This document shows, piece by piece, positions 1 to 6,702 of a stretch of DNA of 14,214 nt. The DNA is from Bacillota bacterium (GTDB lineage: Bacteria; Bacillota; Bacilli; Paenibacillales; NBRC-103111). The notes under the pieces were generated by a model. It did not search any database, had not been told where the DNA came from, and saw only the letters and a program-made list of their open reading frames with translations. The DNA lies in contig JAEWAA010000445.1 of the NCBI GenBank assembly GCA_023391955.1, forward strand, positions 1 to 14,214. The letters are read 5' to 3'. Both the position numbers and the translations under genes were made by a program. Every line of letters begins with the position of its first letter. Within the stretch, counting starts at the first letter, position 1.

Positions 1-2
1 TT

Positions 3-1202
3 GACAAGATGATTAGGGTTGCCCGCCAGCTGTCCCATATGAATTACAAATCTCGTGTGCCTGTCCGCAGAAAAGACGAAATCGGGGACCTGGGCCATGC
101 CATCAACACCATGGCAGACAGCCTGGAGCAGCAGATGAACCGGATTCTGGAGAATGAGGGTCGGATGAAGGCGGTACTGGAGGGCCTGATCAACGGGGTG
201 CTGATGATCGACAAGGACGGGCGGATTGCCCTCTTGAACCGCTCTGCGGAGAAAATTCTGGGCTTCCGCCAGGAGGAGCTGCTGGGCCGCCAGTACCAGC
301 ATGGCAATCTCGCACCGGAGCTGACGGAGCTGATCGCGATGTGCTTCAGCTCTATGGAGCAAATCCGGGATGAGCGGACCCTGTATTTTCCGGAGGAGAT
401 TCTGCTGGAGATTAACCTGCGGCCGATGGTCATCGGAGGGGAGGATTTTGCCGGGATTCTGATTGTCCTCCACGATATTACCGCTGTCCGTAGATTGGAG
501 CGGATGCGCAGTGAATTCGTAGCCAATGTTTCCCATGAGCTGAAAACACCGGTTGCCTCGGTGAAGGGTTTTGCGGAGACGCTGCTGGCGGGGGCCTTGA
601 AGGATGAGGAGACGGCCAAGTCCTTCCTGCAGATCATCTATGATGAAAGCGAACGACTGAACCGTCTGATCGGAGATATTCTGGATTTGTCCAAAATCGA
701 GTCCAAACGGGTGCCGCTGCAGCTGTCCCCGGTTCATCTGAACAGCTTTATGGATCATACGTTGCAGATGCTGGCGCCGGAGGCGCAGAAGAAGAATATC
801 GAGCTGAGGCTGCAGGTAGAGGAGGATCTGTATATGGAGGCGGACGAGGACCGTCTCCGTCAGATTATGATCAATCTGTTGTCCAACGGCATTTCTTATA
901 CGCCGGACGGCGGGAAGGTGAGCGTTACTGTACAGGCTATGAATGTGGTAAACGGCGAGGATCCGGAAAATATCCGTTTTGTGATTGCAGACACGGGCAT
1001 CGGCATTCCCCGGAAGGATCTGCCGCGGATCTTCGAGCGTTTCTACCGGGTGGACAAGGCCCGCTCCAGGAGCTCTGGAGGGACCGGACTTGGCCTCTCC
1101 ATCGTGAAGCATCTGGTGGAACTGCATAAGGGACATATTTCCGTGGAAAGCGAGGTCGGCGCCGGCAGCCGTTTCATTCTCGAACTTCCGGTCCTCCATT
1201 GA
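3..1202 (+). CDS. phoR: PhoR/PnpS-like sensor histidine kinase, 3' part
   Basis: This is the cytoplasmic part of a membrane sensor kinase that autophosphorylates on histidine and passes the phosphate to an OmpR/PhoP-type regulator. The reading frame is open at the left edge, so the N-terminal membrane and sensing region lies outside the window. Counting from the first visible Met (base 9): the end of a HAMP domain (residues 1-45, with KDEIGDLGHAINTM), a PAS domain (about 52-160), and HisKA with FVANVSHELKTPVASVKGF and phospho-acceptor His176. The ATPase domain has N-box NLLSNGISYTP (about 289-299), G1 box DTGIGIP (328-334) and G2 box GGTGLGLSIVKHL (357-369). All key residues are present. HAMP-PAS-HisKA-HATPase is the layout of PhoR of Bacillus, also called PnpS. 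The downstream regulator and the pst genes in the same window support a phosphate role, but related kinases such as WalK/ResE types cannot be excluded without the sensor domain. Confidence 0.85.
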   Translation, partial: DKMIRVARQLSHMNYKSRVPVRRKDEIGDLGHAINTMADSLEQQMNRILENEGRMKAVLEGLINGVLMIDKDGRIALLNRSAEKILGFRQEELLGRQYQHGNLAPELTELIAMCFSSMEQIRDERTLYFPEEILLEINLRPMVIGGEDFAGILIVLHDITAVRRLERMRSEFVANVSHELKTPVASVKGFAETLLAGALKDEETAKSFLQIIYDESERLNRLIGDILDLSKIESKRVPLQLSPVHLNSFMDHTLQMLAPEAQKKNIELRLQVEEDLYMEADEDRLRQIMINLLSNGISYTPDGGKVSVTVQAMNVVNGEDPENIRFVIADTGIGIPRKDLPRIFERFYRVDKARSRSSGGTGLGLSIVKHLVELHKGHISVESEVGAGSRFILELPVLH

Positions 1203-1228
1203 CAACAAAAAGGGACTGGACTTACAAT
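1199..1228 (+). promoter_or_regulatory. Sigma-A-type promoter for the response regulator gene
   Basis: TTGACA (1199-1204) is a perfect -35 hexamer and TACAAT (1223-1228) a near-perfect -10, separated by 18 bp. The -35 overlaps the TGA stop of the kinase gene. Transcription would start near 1235, giving a leader of about 75 nt before the regulator start at 1312. Expression of the regulator would then not depend only on read-through from the kinase. This is read from sequence only. Confidence 0.6.
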
Positions 1229-1241
1229 TTGTATGACCCTT

Positions 1242-1275
1242 ATCCGGGTCGGCGGTTTGCGCCTGCCCGGATTTT
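1242..1275 (+). terminator. Stem-loop between kinase and regulator genes (terminator or leader hairpin)
   Basis: A 13-nt arm (1242-1254) and its partner (1260-1272) form a GC-rich stem with one internal mismatch and one G-U pair around the loop GTTTG. Four Ts (1272-1275) follow. It can terminate the kinase transcript. For transcripts from the promoter at 1199-1228 it would be the very 5' end of the mRNA, where it could attenuate or protect the message. The U-tract is short, so termination may be partial. Confidence 0.6.
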
Positions 1276-1296
1276 GGACAAGACAGGCTGAAAATG

Positions 1297-1305
1297 AAGG
1301 TGGAG
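1297..1305 (+). promoter_or_regulatory. Ribosome binding site that sets the regulator start
   Basis: AAGGTGGAG sits six bases before an in-frame TTG at 1312. The ATG at 1294 lies just upstream of this SD and has only weak pairing of its own. The TTG start gives MAHSILVIEDEP, which is how PhoP-family receiver domains begin, so TTG at 1312 is preferred over ATG at 1294. Confidence 0.7.
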
Positions 1306-1311
1306 AAACCC

Positions 1312-2031
1312 TTGGCCCATAGTATATTGGTAATTGAAGACGAACCGACGCTGTCCCGCTTGCTGTCCTACAATTTAGCCCAGGAGAAGTATGTGGTGAA
1401 GGTTGTGGATCATGGGGGAGAGGGGCTGCAGGAAGCGCTCCGGCATCCCTACGACCTGATTATTCTGGATATTATGCTTCCGGGTATGAACGGCTTCGAG
1501 GTATTGTCGAAGCTCCGGCAGAAGGAATGCCGGACGCCGGTGATCATTCTGACCGCGCGGAATGCTGAAGAGGAGGTTGTCCAGGGTCTCAAAAGCGGCG
1601 CCGATGATTACATCACGAAACCCTTCGGCGTGGCGGAGCTGCTGGCGCGGGTTGCCGCTGTGCTGCGGCGCACCGGACCGGAGGACAGCAGGCAGGAGGC
1701 GGCGGAGGAAGGAACGGACCGGGTGATCGTGGCCGGGGATTTGAAGATTTATCCGGAGCGCTACGAGGTGAAGCTGAACGGGGAGCCCATCCCGCTGCGG
1801 CCGAAGGAATTCGAGGTGCTGCTGTATCTGGTGCAGCGTCCAGGTGTAGTCGTGACGCGCGATGACCTGATGAACATCGTGTGGGGCTTCGATTACATCG
1901 GCGGGCAGCGGACGGTGGACGTCCATGTGAGCTCGCTGCGCAAGAAGCTGGAGATGAACCAGCAGTCCGTCCAAATCGACGCCATCCGCGGCGTGGGTTA
2001 TAAGCTGATTACCAAAGGAAGCCGCTCCTGA
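1312..2031 (+). CDS. phoP: PhoP-like OmpR-family response regulator
   Basis: This is a DNA-binding response regulator of 239 residues from the TTG start (245 if ATG 1294 is used). The receiver domain covers about residues 3-118, with acidic pair E9/D10, phospho-acceptor D53 (LIILDIMLPGMNGFEV), T81 and K103 (DDYITKPF). The C-terminal winged helix covers about 140-235, with LRPKEFEVLLYLVQRPG, the RTVDVHVSSLRKKL recognition region and IRGVGYKL. It resembles Bacillus PhoP closely in length and motifs and should activate Pho-regulon promoters such as those before pstS and pstC. It follows the kinase, whereas in Bacillus phoP precedes phoR. It has its own promoter and a leader hairpin. The phosphate assignment rests on family resemblance and neighbourhood; another OmpR-type role is possible. 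Confidence 0.82.
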   Translation: MAHSILVIEDEPTLSRLLSYNLAQEKYVVKVVDHGGEGLQEALRHPYDLIILDIMLPGMNGFEVLSKLRQKECRTPVIILTARNAEEEVVQGLKSGADDYITKPFGVAELLARVAAVLRRTGPEDSRQEAAEEGTDRVIVAGDLKIYPERYEVKLNGEPIPLRPKEFEVLLYLVQRPGVVVTRDDLMNIVWGFDYIGGQRTVDVHVSSLRKKLEMNQQSVQIDAIRGVGYKLITKGSRS

Positions 2032-2052
2032 TCCGACAGGAGGGCTTCTTTT
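2018..2052 (+). terminator. Intrinsic terminator of the response regulator gene
   Basis: The arms GAAGCCGCTCCTG (2018-2030) and CAGGAGGGCTTC (2037-2048) pair with one bulged base around a six-base loop and are followed by TTTT. The left arm overlaps the last codons and stop of the gene. Confidence 0.85.
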
Positions 2053-2057
2053 GGTTT

Positions 2058-2232
2058 TGCAAAAGTGCATCTATTCTGCTGAAATTCTTCCTCTCCCTAC
2101 ACTCCAAATGCAAAAATGCAGCTATTTTCCGCCGCAGGCTCCATCTTACTCCCATCTGACGGAAATAACTGCACTTTTGCATGATAGACCATAAAAACGA
2201 AGGTTTGTTTACCAAATAAATGCACTTTTGCA
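2058..2232. repeat. Four-copy inverted repeat array, TGCAAAAGTGCA family
   Basis: Copies of TGCAAAA(G/A)TGCA lie at 2058-2069 and 2109-2120 on the plus strand. Inverted copies (TGCACTTTTGCA) lie at 2170-2181 and 2221-2232. The spacing is 51 nt within each pair. Similarity continues for several bases after each core (TGCAAAAGTGCAKYTATT). The two middle copies pair over about 22-23 nt, ending in a TTCCG/CGGAA block, to make a hairpin with a loop of about 27 nt. No coding potential is seen. It lies between convergent genes. Confidence 0.75.
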
Positions 2233-2380
2233 TTTCGAAGAGGTTAAGAGTAACGTCCCGACGTGCGCGTCCCTCTCCAGTTCACCAACCTAAACCCAAC
2301 TCAACAAACTAATATGCCCTTTACTCTCGTTCAAACACTCATCCGGCACCGGCTATGCTGGATGAGGATCAGCCGCCTCC
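2233..2380. other. Non-coding stretch with one strong hairpin
   Basis: I see no gene here. Arms 2338-2348 (CTCATCCGGCA) and 2356-2366 (TGCTGGATGAG) form an 11-bp stem with one G-U pair around a seven-base loop. No clear T-tract follows on either strand, so it may be a backup terminator for the convergent genes or a structural element. Confidence 0.4.
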
Positions 2381-2429
2381 AAAAAGCCGCACCAATTGCG
2401 TGATTCCGCAATCTCCCCGGCCTTGCGGC
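2381..2429 (-). terminator. Probable terminator of the AraC-family gene
   Basis: On the minus strand GCCGC pairs with GCGGC across an inner hairpin (CGCAAT/ATTGCG family, 2395-2412) and is followed by TTTTT (plus-strand A's at 2381-2385). It begins about 18 bases after the AraC stop. The outer stem is only five pairs, so the call is moderate. Confidence 0.5.
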
Positions 2430-2446
2430 AGGACCAGTTTGGGAAG

Positions 2447-3319
2447 TCACCCCATTTTCTTCCGGTACTCATTGGGGGAGCATTGGTTGTACTTTTTGAA
2501 CACCTTGTAGAAGTGCGCCATGTTGGGCATGCCGATGCTGTCCGCCACCTGGGTCACGCTGACGTCCTGGGTGAGCAGCATACGCTCGGCTTTTTTGATC
2601 TTCTTGAAGTTAACGTATTCCAGGAAAGACATCCCCATGACCTTTTTGAAATATTTGACAAAATAATAATAGCTCACATTGGCGATCCGGCAGACCTCTT
2701 CCACCTGAATCCGGTTCTCCAGATTTTCCTCCACATAATCCAGCACCGGCTTCAGCCGGGTCATATCCCCGCGCTCCTTCAGGCGGATCAGCTGCCGGGT
2801 GTCATTGCGCAGGAGCGCCAGCATAATGGATTTCACCTGGAGGCTGGCCGCCATTTCGTAGCCTTCCCGCTTTTCCTGCACCTCGTGCAGAATCTCCTTC
2901 ACCGATTCCAGCGCCTGGCGGGCCACGTCCGGATGCTCCTCGAAGATGTAATTGAGCTTATGCAGCGCAAAACCCGGCTGTGAAATGGAGCGGAAGTAAT
3001 TCAGCGTGCTGTTCTCCACAAATTGCTCGATATCGAATTGGAGCACGATATATTTCAGCCCGTACTGCTGGTAGCAGCGGTCCTTATGCAGCTCCTTGGC
3101 ACCGATGATAATGACATCACCGCCCTGCAGGATATACTGCGACTCCTCCACGTTGACGTCCAGGCGTCCTTCCAGGATGCAGAGAATCTCCAGTTCCTTG
3201 TGATAATGCCACTTGCTGCCCCCGTCCCGGTTGCTGGATGCCTGAAAAATGCGCAAGGAGATGAAGGGATTCTCGAACGTGATTTGCTCATGGATCGCCT
3301 GATCCTGGGATAATTCCAT
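2447..3319 (-). CDS. AraC-family transcription regulator with cupin sensor domain
   Basis: This 290-residue protein has an N-terminal cupin-like ligand-binding domain (about residues 20-100, with WHYHKELEILCILEG and GGDVIIIGAKELH). The C-terminal AraC double helix-turn-helix covers about 190-288 (VEEVCRIANVSYYYFVKYFKK, then VTQVADSIGMPNMAHFYKVFKKYNQCSPNEYRKK). Such proteins usually sense a sugar or related ligand and activate a neighbouring operon. I chose the ATG at 3319 because a GGAGG site lies five bases upstream; the frame stays open to 3439 but that extension has no SD. It is divergent from the Gfo/Idh/MocA oxidoreductase, the likely target. The ligand cannot be told from sequence. Confidence 0.88.
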   Translation of the reverse strand: MELSQDQAIHEQITFENPFISLRIFQASSNRDGGSKWHYHKELEILCILEGRLDVNVEESQYILQGGDVIIIGAKELHKDRCYQQYGLKYIVLQFDIEQFVENSTLNYFRSISQPGFALHKLNYIFEEHPDVARQALESVKEILHEVQEKREGYEMAASLQVKSIMLALLRNDTRQLIRLKERGDMTRLKPVLDYVEENLENRIQVEEVCRIANVSYYYFVKYFKKVMGMSFLEYVNFKKIKKAERMLLTQDVSVTQVADSIGMPNMAHFYKVFKKYNQCSPNEYRKKMG

Positions 3320-3386
3320 AAGGGCCTCCGAATGACAAAATAGCATAAAAGGACAACTAGAACGGTAATTTATTTTTGCGTCTCCT

Positions 3387-3415
3387 TTGACTATACTACA
3401 AGTGTAGTTCAGTTG
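3387..3415. promoter_or_regulatory. Divergent promoter region with palindromic operator candidate
   Basis: A 14-bp palindrome, ACTACA-AG-TGTAGT (3395-3408), overlaps a TATACT -10-like hexamer (3392-3397) for the oxidoreductase gene and a TATAGT hexamer on the minus strand (3395-3390) for the regulator. Neither has a good -35, as expected of activator-dependent or mutually exclusive promoters. The AraC-type protein or another factor could bind here; this is inferred. Confidence 0.4.
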
Positions 3416-3459
3416 CGAATACCCTGGAGCGGCAATCAAAAGGAGGACATACGATTAAC

Positions 3460-4545
3460 ATGGCAAAAAAGTTGAAAGTCGCAATTATCGGATGCGGCGG
3501 GATCGCCAATGGCAAGCATCTGCCGGCACTGGCCAAGAAAACAGACGTTCTGGAGCTTGCTGCATTCTGTGATATTATCCCCGAGCGGGCAGCCAAAGCG
3601 AAGACCGAATACGGAACGGAAGAATCTCTGGTCCTGACCGACTACAAGGAGCTTCTTGACAACGCTTCCATCGATGTGGTTCACGTATGTACCCCCAATG
3701 ATTCCCATGCGGAAATCGCCATCGCCTTCCTGGAGGCCGGCAAACATGTGATGAGCGAAAAGCCCATGGCCAAAACCGCCGCTTCCGCCCGCGAAATGCT
3801 GGCCGCGTCCGAACGTACCGGTAAACTGCTTACCGTTGGCTATAATAACCGCTTCCGCCCCGACAGCCTCTACCTCAAGGAGCTGTGCCAGCAAGGGGAG
3901 CTGGGTGAAATCTATTACGCCAAGGCGCATGCGCTGCGCCGCCGCGCCGTTCCCACCTGGGGCGTATTCCTGGACGAGGAAAAACAAGGCGGAGGCCCGC
4001 TGATCGACATCGGCACCCATGCCCTGGACCTGACCCTGTGGATGATGAACAACTACGAGCCCAAGGTCGTGCTGGGCAGCACCTACCGGAAGCTGGCCGA
4101 CAACGTAAATTCCGCCAATGCCTGGGGACCGTGGGATCCGAAGCAATTCACCGTGGAAGACTCCGCCTTCGGCATGATTACCTTCAAGAACGGTGCAACG
4201 GTTCTGCTGGAATCCAGCTGGGCCATCAACCTCCGCAAGTTTGAGGAAGCCAAGGTTACCCTGGTAGGCACCAAAGCAGGAGCCGATATGGACGGCGGCC
4301 TGTTCATCAACGGCGAGAAGAACTCCCGCCTGTACACACAGGAGATTGAGCTGAAGTCCGGCGGCGTCGCCTTCTACGAGGGCAAGTCGGAGAACAACGT
4401 GGATGTGGAAATGCGCGTATGGTACGATGCCATCCTGAATGGCTCCCCGCTGACCGTTACACCGAAGCAGGCGCTGGTGGTATCCGAAATTCTCGAGGCC
4501 ATTTACGAATCCGCCAAAAACGGCAAAGCCATTTCCTTCGAATAA
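3460..4545 (+). CDS. Gfo/Idh/MocA-family NAD(P)-dependent oxidoreductase
   Basis: This 361-residue cytoplasmic dehydrogenase belongs to the family that oxidises or reduces sugars, inositols and their derivatives. It has an N-terminal Rossmann fold with VAIIGCGGIANGKHLPAL (nucleotide loop 11-16), the family signature EKP at 100-102 (GKHVMSEKPMAKT), and the substrate-side motif GGGPLIDIGTHALDL (177-191) carrying the usual Asp and His catalytic residues (D183, H187). Length is normal. An AGGAGG site lies upstream with a rather long spacer of about 13-14 bases; no better in-frame start is seen. It is divergent from the AraC regulator and followed by its own terminator, so it is probably a single-gene unit. 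The substrate is not predictable from this sequence. Confidence 0.9.
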   Translation: MAKKLKVAIIGCGGIANGKHLPALAKKTDVLELAAFCDIIPERAAKAKTEYGTEESLVLTDYKELLDNASIDVVHVCTPNDSHAEIAIAFLEAGKHVMSEKPMAKTAASAREMLAASERTGKLLTVGYNNRFRPDSLYLKELCQQGELGEIYYAKAHALRRRAVPTWGVFLDEEKQGGGPLIDIGTHALDLTLWMMNNYEPKVVLGSTYRKLADNVNSANAWGPWDPKQFTVEDSAFGMITFKNGATVLLESSWAINLRKFEEAKVTLVGTKAGADMDGGLFINGEKNSRLYTQEIELKSGGVAFYEGKSENNVDVEMRVWYDAILNGSPLTVTPKQALVVSEILEAIYESAKNGKAISFE

Positions 4546-4567
4546 GCACTTATTCTTTAATAAAACG

Positions 4568-4603
4568 AAAGCCACCCGATGCAGCATTCGGGTGGCTTTT
4601 ATT
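4568..4603 (+). terminator. Intrinsic terminator of the oxidoreductase gene
   Basis: GCCACCCGA (4571-4579) pairs with TCGGGTGGC (4588-4596) around a short loop. It is preceded by AAA and followed by TTTTATTT, the form of a bidirectional rho-independent terminator. Confidence 0.9.
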
Positions 4604-4646
4604 TGAATACACAGCTGCCAATAAGGTTAAATAGATCATACAGGGT

Positions 4647-4671
4647 CTTCTGGCTGCAGAAGCTATATTTT
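4647..4671 (+). other. Small leader hairpin before the DUF1232 gene
   Basis: CTTCTG-GCTG-CAGAAG (4647-4662) is a perfect six-pair stem with a four-base loop, followed three bases on by a run of Ts and about 17 bases before the SD. It could be a weak attenuator or chance. A poor promoter-like pair (TTGAAT 4603, TTAAAT 4627) lies upstream. Confidence 0.3.
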
Positions 4672-4692
4672 TTATTTGAGGGGGAACATCAG

Positions 4693-4953
4693 ATGGCCAA
4701 AAGCTTTGGCGCAAGTAAAATCAGAAGAATTCTCACGGTGCTGCCCAGGGTGTGGAGACTGCTGTCATCCTCCAGAGTCCCGCTTGGAGAGAAGCTTTTG
4801 TTTATCATTCCCGCCGCGGTTTATTGGGTGATGCCGGATGTGATGCCTTTTATGCCGCTGGACGACATTGCCGTAACCCTTCTCCTGGCAGGTTGGTTCG
4901 CCACACGGATGGAGAAGAAGTACGGAACGGATGCCCCGATTCTGAAAAAATAA
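4693..4953 (+). CDS. Small DUF1232 (YkvA-like) membrane protein
   Basis: This protein has 86 residues. Residues 30-70 hold the DUF1232 core: a hydrophobic segment, the conserved 'YWVMPDVMPFMPLDD' block (Y44, P48-D49, P52, P55, D57-D58), then a second hydrophobic stretch. Family members are small, often single-domain membrane proteins of unknown function. The ATG at 4693 is chosen because GAGGGGG lies nine to ten bases upstream; the frame is open further up but without an SD. Its stop codon directly abuts the stop of the convergent methyltransferase gene, with no terminator between. Confidence 0.75.
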   Translation: MAKSFGASKIRRILTVLPRVWRLLSSSRVPLGEKLLFIIPAAVYWVMPDVMPFMPLDDIAVTLLLAGWFATRMEKKYGTDAPILKK

Positions 4954-5781
4954 TTACTTTACCCCCAGACGCATACGGTAGCCCAAACGGACCAGGCGGG
5001 TTTCACTGCCCAGACTTTCTTCCGTCGTCTTTCGGAACTGCTCCAGTTCTTCTTGAAGCTCATCCGCCGCACCCAGCTTGATCACGGACTGTATACCGCC
5101 TTGACTCATGGCCATGCCGATGATTCTGGCTGCATCACACCGTTCCTCGTTATGAAAAACAATTTCCTTCACAAAGCGGAAAACTCCGCTTTTTTTCATT
5201 CGGGCCAGATGCTCCGATTTGTCCAGCTGCTTCACGGATTCCTGCGGCGGCACCAGCCGGTTGAAAATCTGTACTGCTTTGGCGATAAGCTCGCCGTAAG
5301 CCTGCTCCGCTTCCCAGCCGATGCTGGGGGGCCAATCGCAATCGTAAGCCCCGAAAACACCGCCTGGAGCCAGCACACGTCCGAACTCCTTCAGGGTGCT
5401 GACCGGCTCCATCCAGTGAAACGCCTGGGAGCAGGTGATCATATCTGCCTCTCCATCGGCTAACCCCAGCTCATTACTGTACCCGGCGCGGAAGGAAAAA
5501 GCAGTTCCGCCTGGCTCCATTCCCCTCAGCTTCTCCTCCGCCTTCAACCGCATATCCGGGTTTGGTTCAATCCCCATCACCCTGTTGGCGGCGCCGCCCC
5601 AAATAAAAGTGGATAAACCCGTACCGCATCCCACGTCCACAACCAGCTCCGGCTTTTTGCCCAGATACAAGGTCAACAGTTCCTTTACTTTTTGGGGAGC
5701 GGCAGGACGGTGGGCGTCATACAGCTCTTGGAACCCCAGAAACCGGTCCACATTGCTTTGATGATTGACTTTTTCGTGCAT
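4954..5781 (-). CDS. SAM-dependent class I methyltransferase
   Basis: This is a 275-residue Rossmann-type methyltransferase (Methyltransf_11/25 type). Motif I VVDVGCGTGLS lies at 47-57, acidic E72 binds the SAM ribose (VMGIEPNPDMR), ADMITCSQAFHWM lies at 112-124, and the post-motif GRVLAPGGVFGAYD at 134-147. The C-terminal part (about 150-275) is helical and would bind the substrate; similar proteins are annotated only as general methyltransferases, so no substrate is given. The start at 5781 has GGAGGG ten bases upstream. It lies 111 bases downstream of the polyphosphate kinase gene on the same strand with no clear terminator between, so the two may be cotranscribed. Its SD can be hidden in a leader hairpin (5791-5850). 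Confidence 0.88.
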   Translation of the reverse strand: MHEKVNHQSNVDRFLGFQELYDAHRPAAPQKVKELLTLYLGKKPELVVDVGCGTGLSTFIWGGAANRVMGIEPNPDMRLKAEEKLRGMEPGGTAFSFRAGYSNELGLADGEADMITCSQAFHWMEPVSTLKEFGRVLAPGGVFGAYDCDWPPSIGWEAEQAYGELIAKAVQIFNRLVPPQESVKQLDKSEHLARMKKSGVFRFVKEIVFHNEERCDAARIIGMAMSQGGIQSVIKLGAADELQEELEQFRKTTEESLGSETRLVRLGYRMRLGVK

Positions 5782-5790
5782 AACCCAAAA

Positions 5791-5850
5791 TCCCTCCAAT
5801 CGGTTGATGGCCCGGCTTGAATAATCCGAGAATACCAACAATTGGAGGGA
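5791..5850 (-). promoter_or_regulatory. Leader hairpin that would hide the methyltransferase SD
   Basis: On the minus strand TCCCTCCAAT (5850-5841) is the exact complement of ATTGGAGGGA (5800-5791), which contains the SD. A further GTTG/CAAC (5839-5836 with 5806-5803) extends the stem across a 1x2 internal loop, leaving a 29-nt loop. In RNA this would block ribosome access unless opened. It is seen directly in sequence; the regulatory role is inferred. Confidence 0.45.
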
Positions 5851-5892
5851 GTGGCAAGAGTCATCATGTTCATTCGGGGGGGGAGTGCGCCC

Positions 5893-6702
5893 TTAACCTT
5901 CCGGTCCCAGCAGACCGCTGGCTCCGATATCCGCCTTCGGATAACTCAGCTTCATATCCCGGAACGTATCCGCAATGATCCGCTGCACCAGGTAATCCCG
6001 GAACCAACGGTGGTTGGCGGGTACGATGTACCAGGGACACTCCGGAGTGGAGGTTTCCTTAAATACATCCTCATAGGCCTCCACGTATTGGTCCCAATAC
6101 CGGCGCTCCTGCAGGTCACTGGGGTCGAACTTCCACAGCTTCTCCGGATTCTCCATGCGCTCCTGGATTTTCTTCAATTGAAACTCCTTGGAGATGTGGA
6201 GGAAAATCTTAATAATCCGGGTCCCGCTGTCCGTCAGCAGCTCCTCAAAATGCCGGATATGGGCCAGCCGCCGCTGTGCCTCCTTGTTGTTGATCATGCC
6301 ATGGACCCGGGTGATCAGCACATCCTCGTAATAGGAGCGGTTGAAGGCGGCGATGTAGCCCTTTGGCGGCGTTTCCTTGTGGCAGCGCCACAGGAAGTCG
6401 TGGGCCAATTCCTCGCCGATCGGTTTTTTGAAGCTGACGGCGCGGAAGCCTTGGGGATTCAGGCCGGCCAGGACTTTTTTGACCACACCGTCCTTGCCGC
6501 TGCAATCCATCCCTTGAAAAATGATCAAAACACTGCCTGCTTTGCTGGCAAACAGCTTCTCCTGCTCCTCCAGCAGCTCTTCCTTCAGCTTGTTGAATTC
6601 CTGCATGGCCGTTTCCTTGTTCTTCATACCGGCGGTATCGTCGGGATCGAAGGCGGAAAGGATGGTTTTACGTGGCTCTTCCAGCCGGTAATGGTCCAGC
6701 AT
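5893..6702 (-). CDS. ppk2: PPK2-family polyphosphate kinase
   Basis: This 269-residue enzyme moves phosphate between inorganic polyphosphate and nucleoside mono- or diphosphates. The P-loop-type fold is clear. Walker A is GMDCSGKDG (64-72, D66 and K70), Walker B FNRSYYEDVLITRVH (120-134). A lid region follows at about 172-192 (KEFQLKKIQERMENPEKLWKF). The C-terminal block has DLQERRYWDQYVEAYEDV and WYIVPANHRWFRDYLV. Length and motifs fit the single-domain PPK2 group; whether it prefers AMP, ADP or both is not decidable here. The ATG at 6702 has AAGGAG twelve bases upstream, a long spacer. It probably heads a unit with the methyltransferase. Presence beside pst-phoU genes fits phosphate storage metabolism. 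A run of eight Gs (plus strand 5876-5883) follows its stop. Confidence 0.9.
   Translation of the reverse strand: MLDHYRLEEPRKTILSAFDPDDTAGMKNKETAMQEFNKLKEELLEEQEKLFASKAGSVLIIFQGMDCSGKDGVVKKVLAGLNPQGFRAVSFKKPIGEELAHDFLWRCHKETPPKGYIAAFNRSYYEDVLITRVHGMINNKEAQRRLAHIRHFEELLTDSGTRIIKIFLHISKEFQLKKIQERMENPEKLWKFDPSDLQERRYWDQYVEAYEDVFKETSTPECPWYIVPANHRWFRDYLVQRIIADTFRDMKLSYPKADIGASGLLGPEG

Noticed and set aside
2058..2232. CRISPR array
   Set aside because: Repeat cores are only 12-18 bp, occur in both orientations and no cas genes are present.
3436..4587. 383-codon minus-strand open frame over the oxidoreductase gene
   Set aside because: Shadow of the Gfo/Idh/MocA gene, whose motifs are unmistakable on the plus strand.
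4579..4692. Upstream extension of the DUF1232 protein to 124 residues
   Set aside because: The start at 4579 lies within the oxidoreductase terminator and has no SD; the ATG at 4693 has one.
5876..5883. Run of eight Gs as a phase-variation switch
   Set aside because: It lies after the ppk2 stop and before the methyltransferase leader hairpin, not in a coding frame or between -35 and -10 hexamers.
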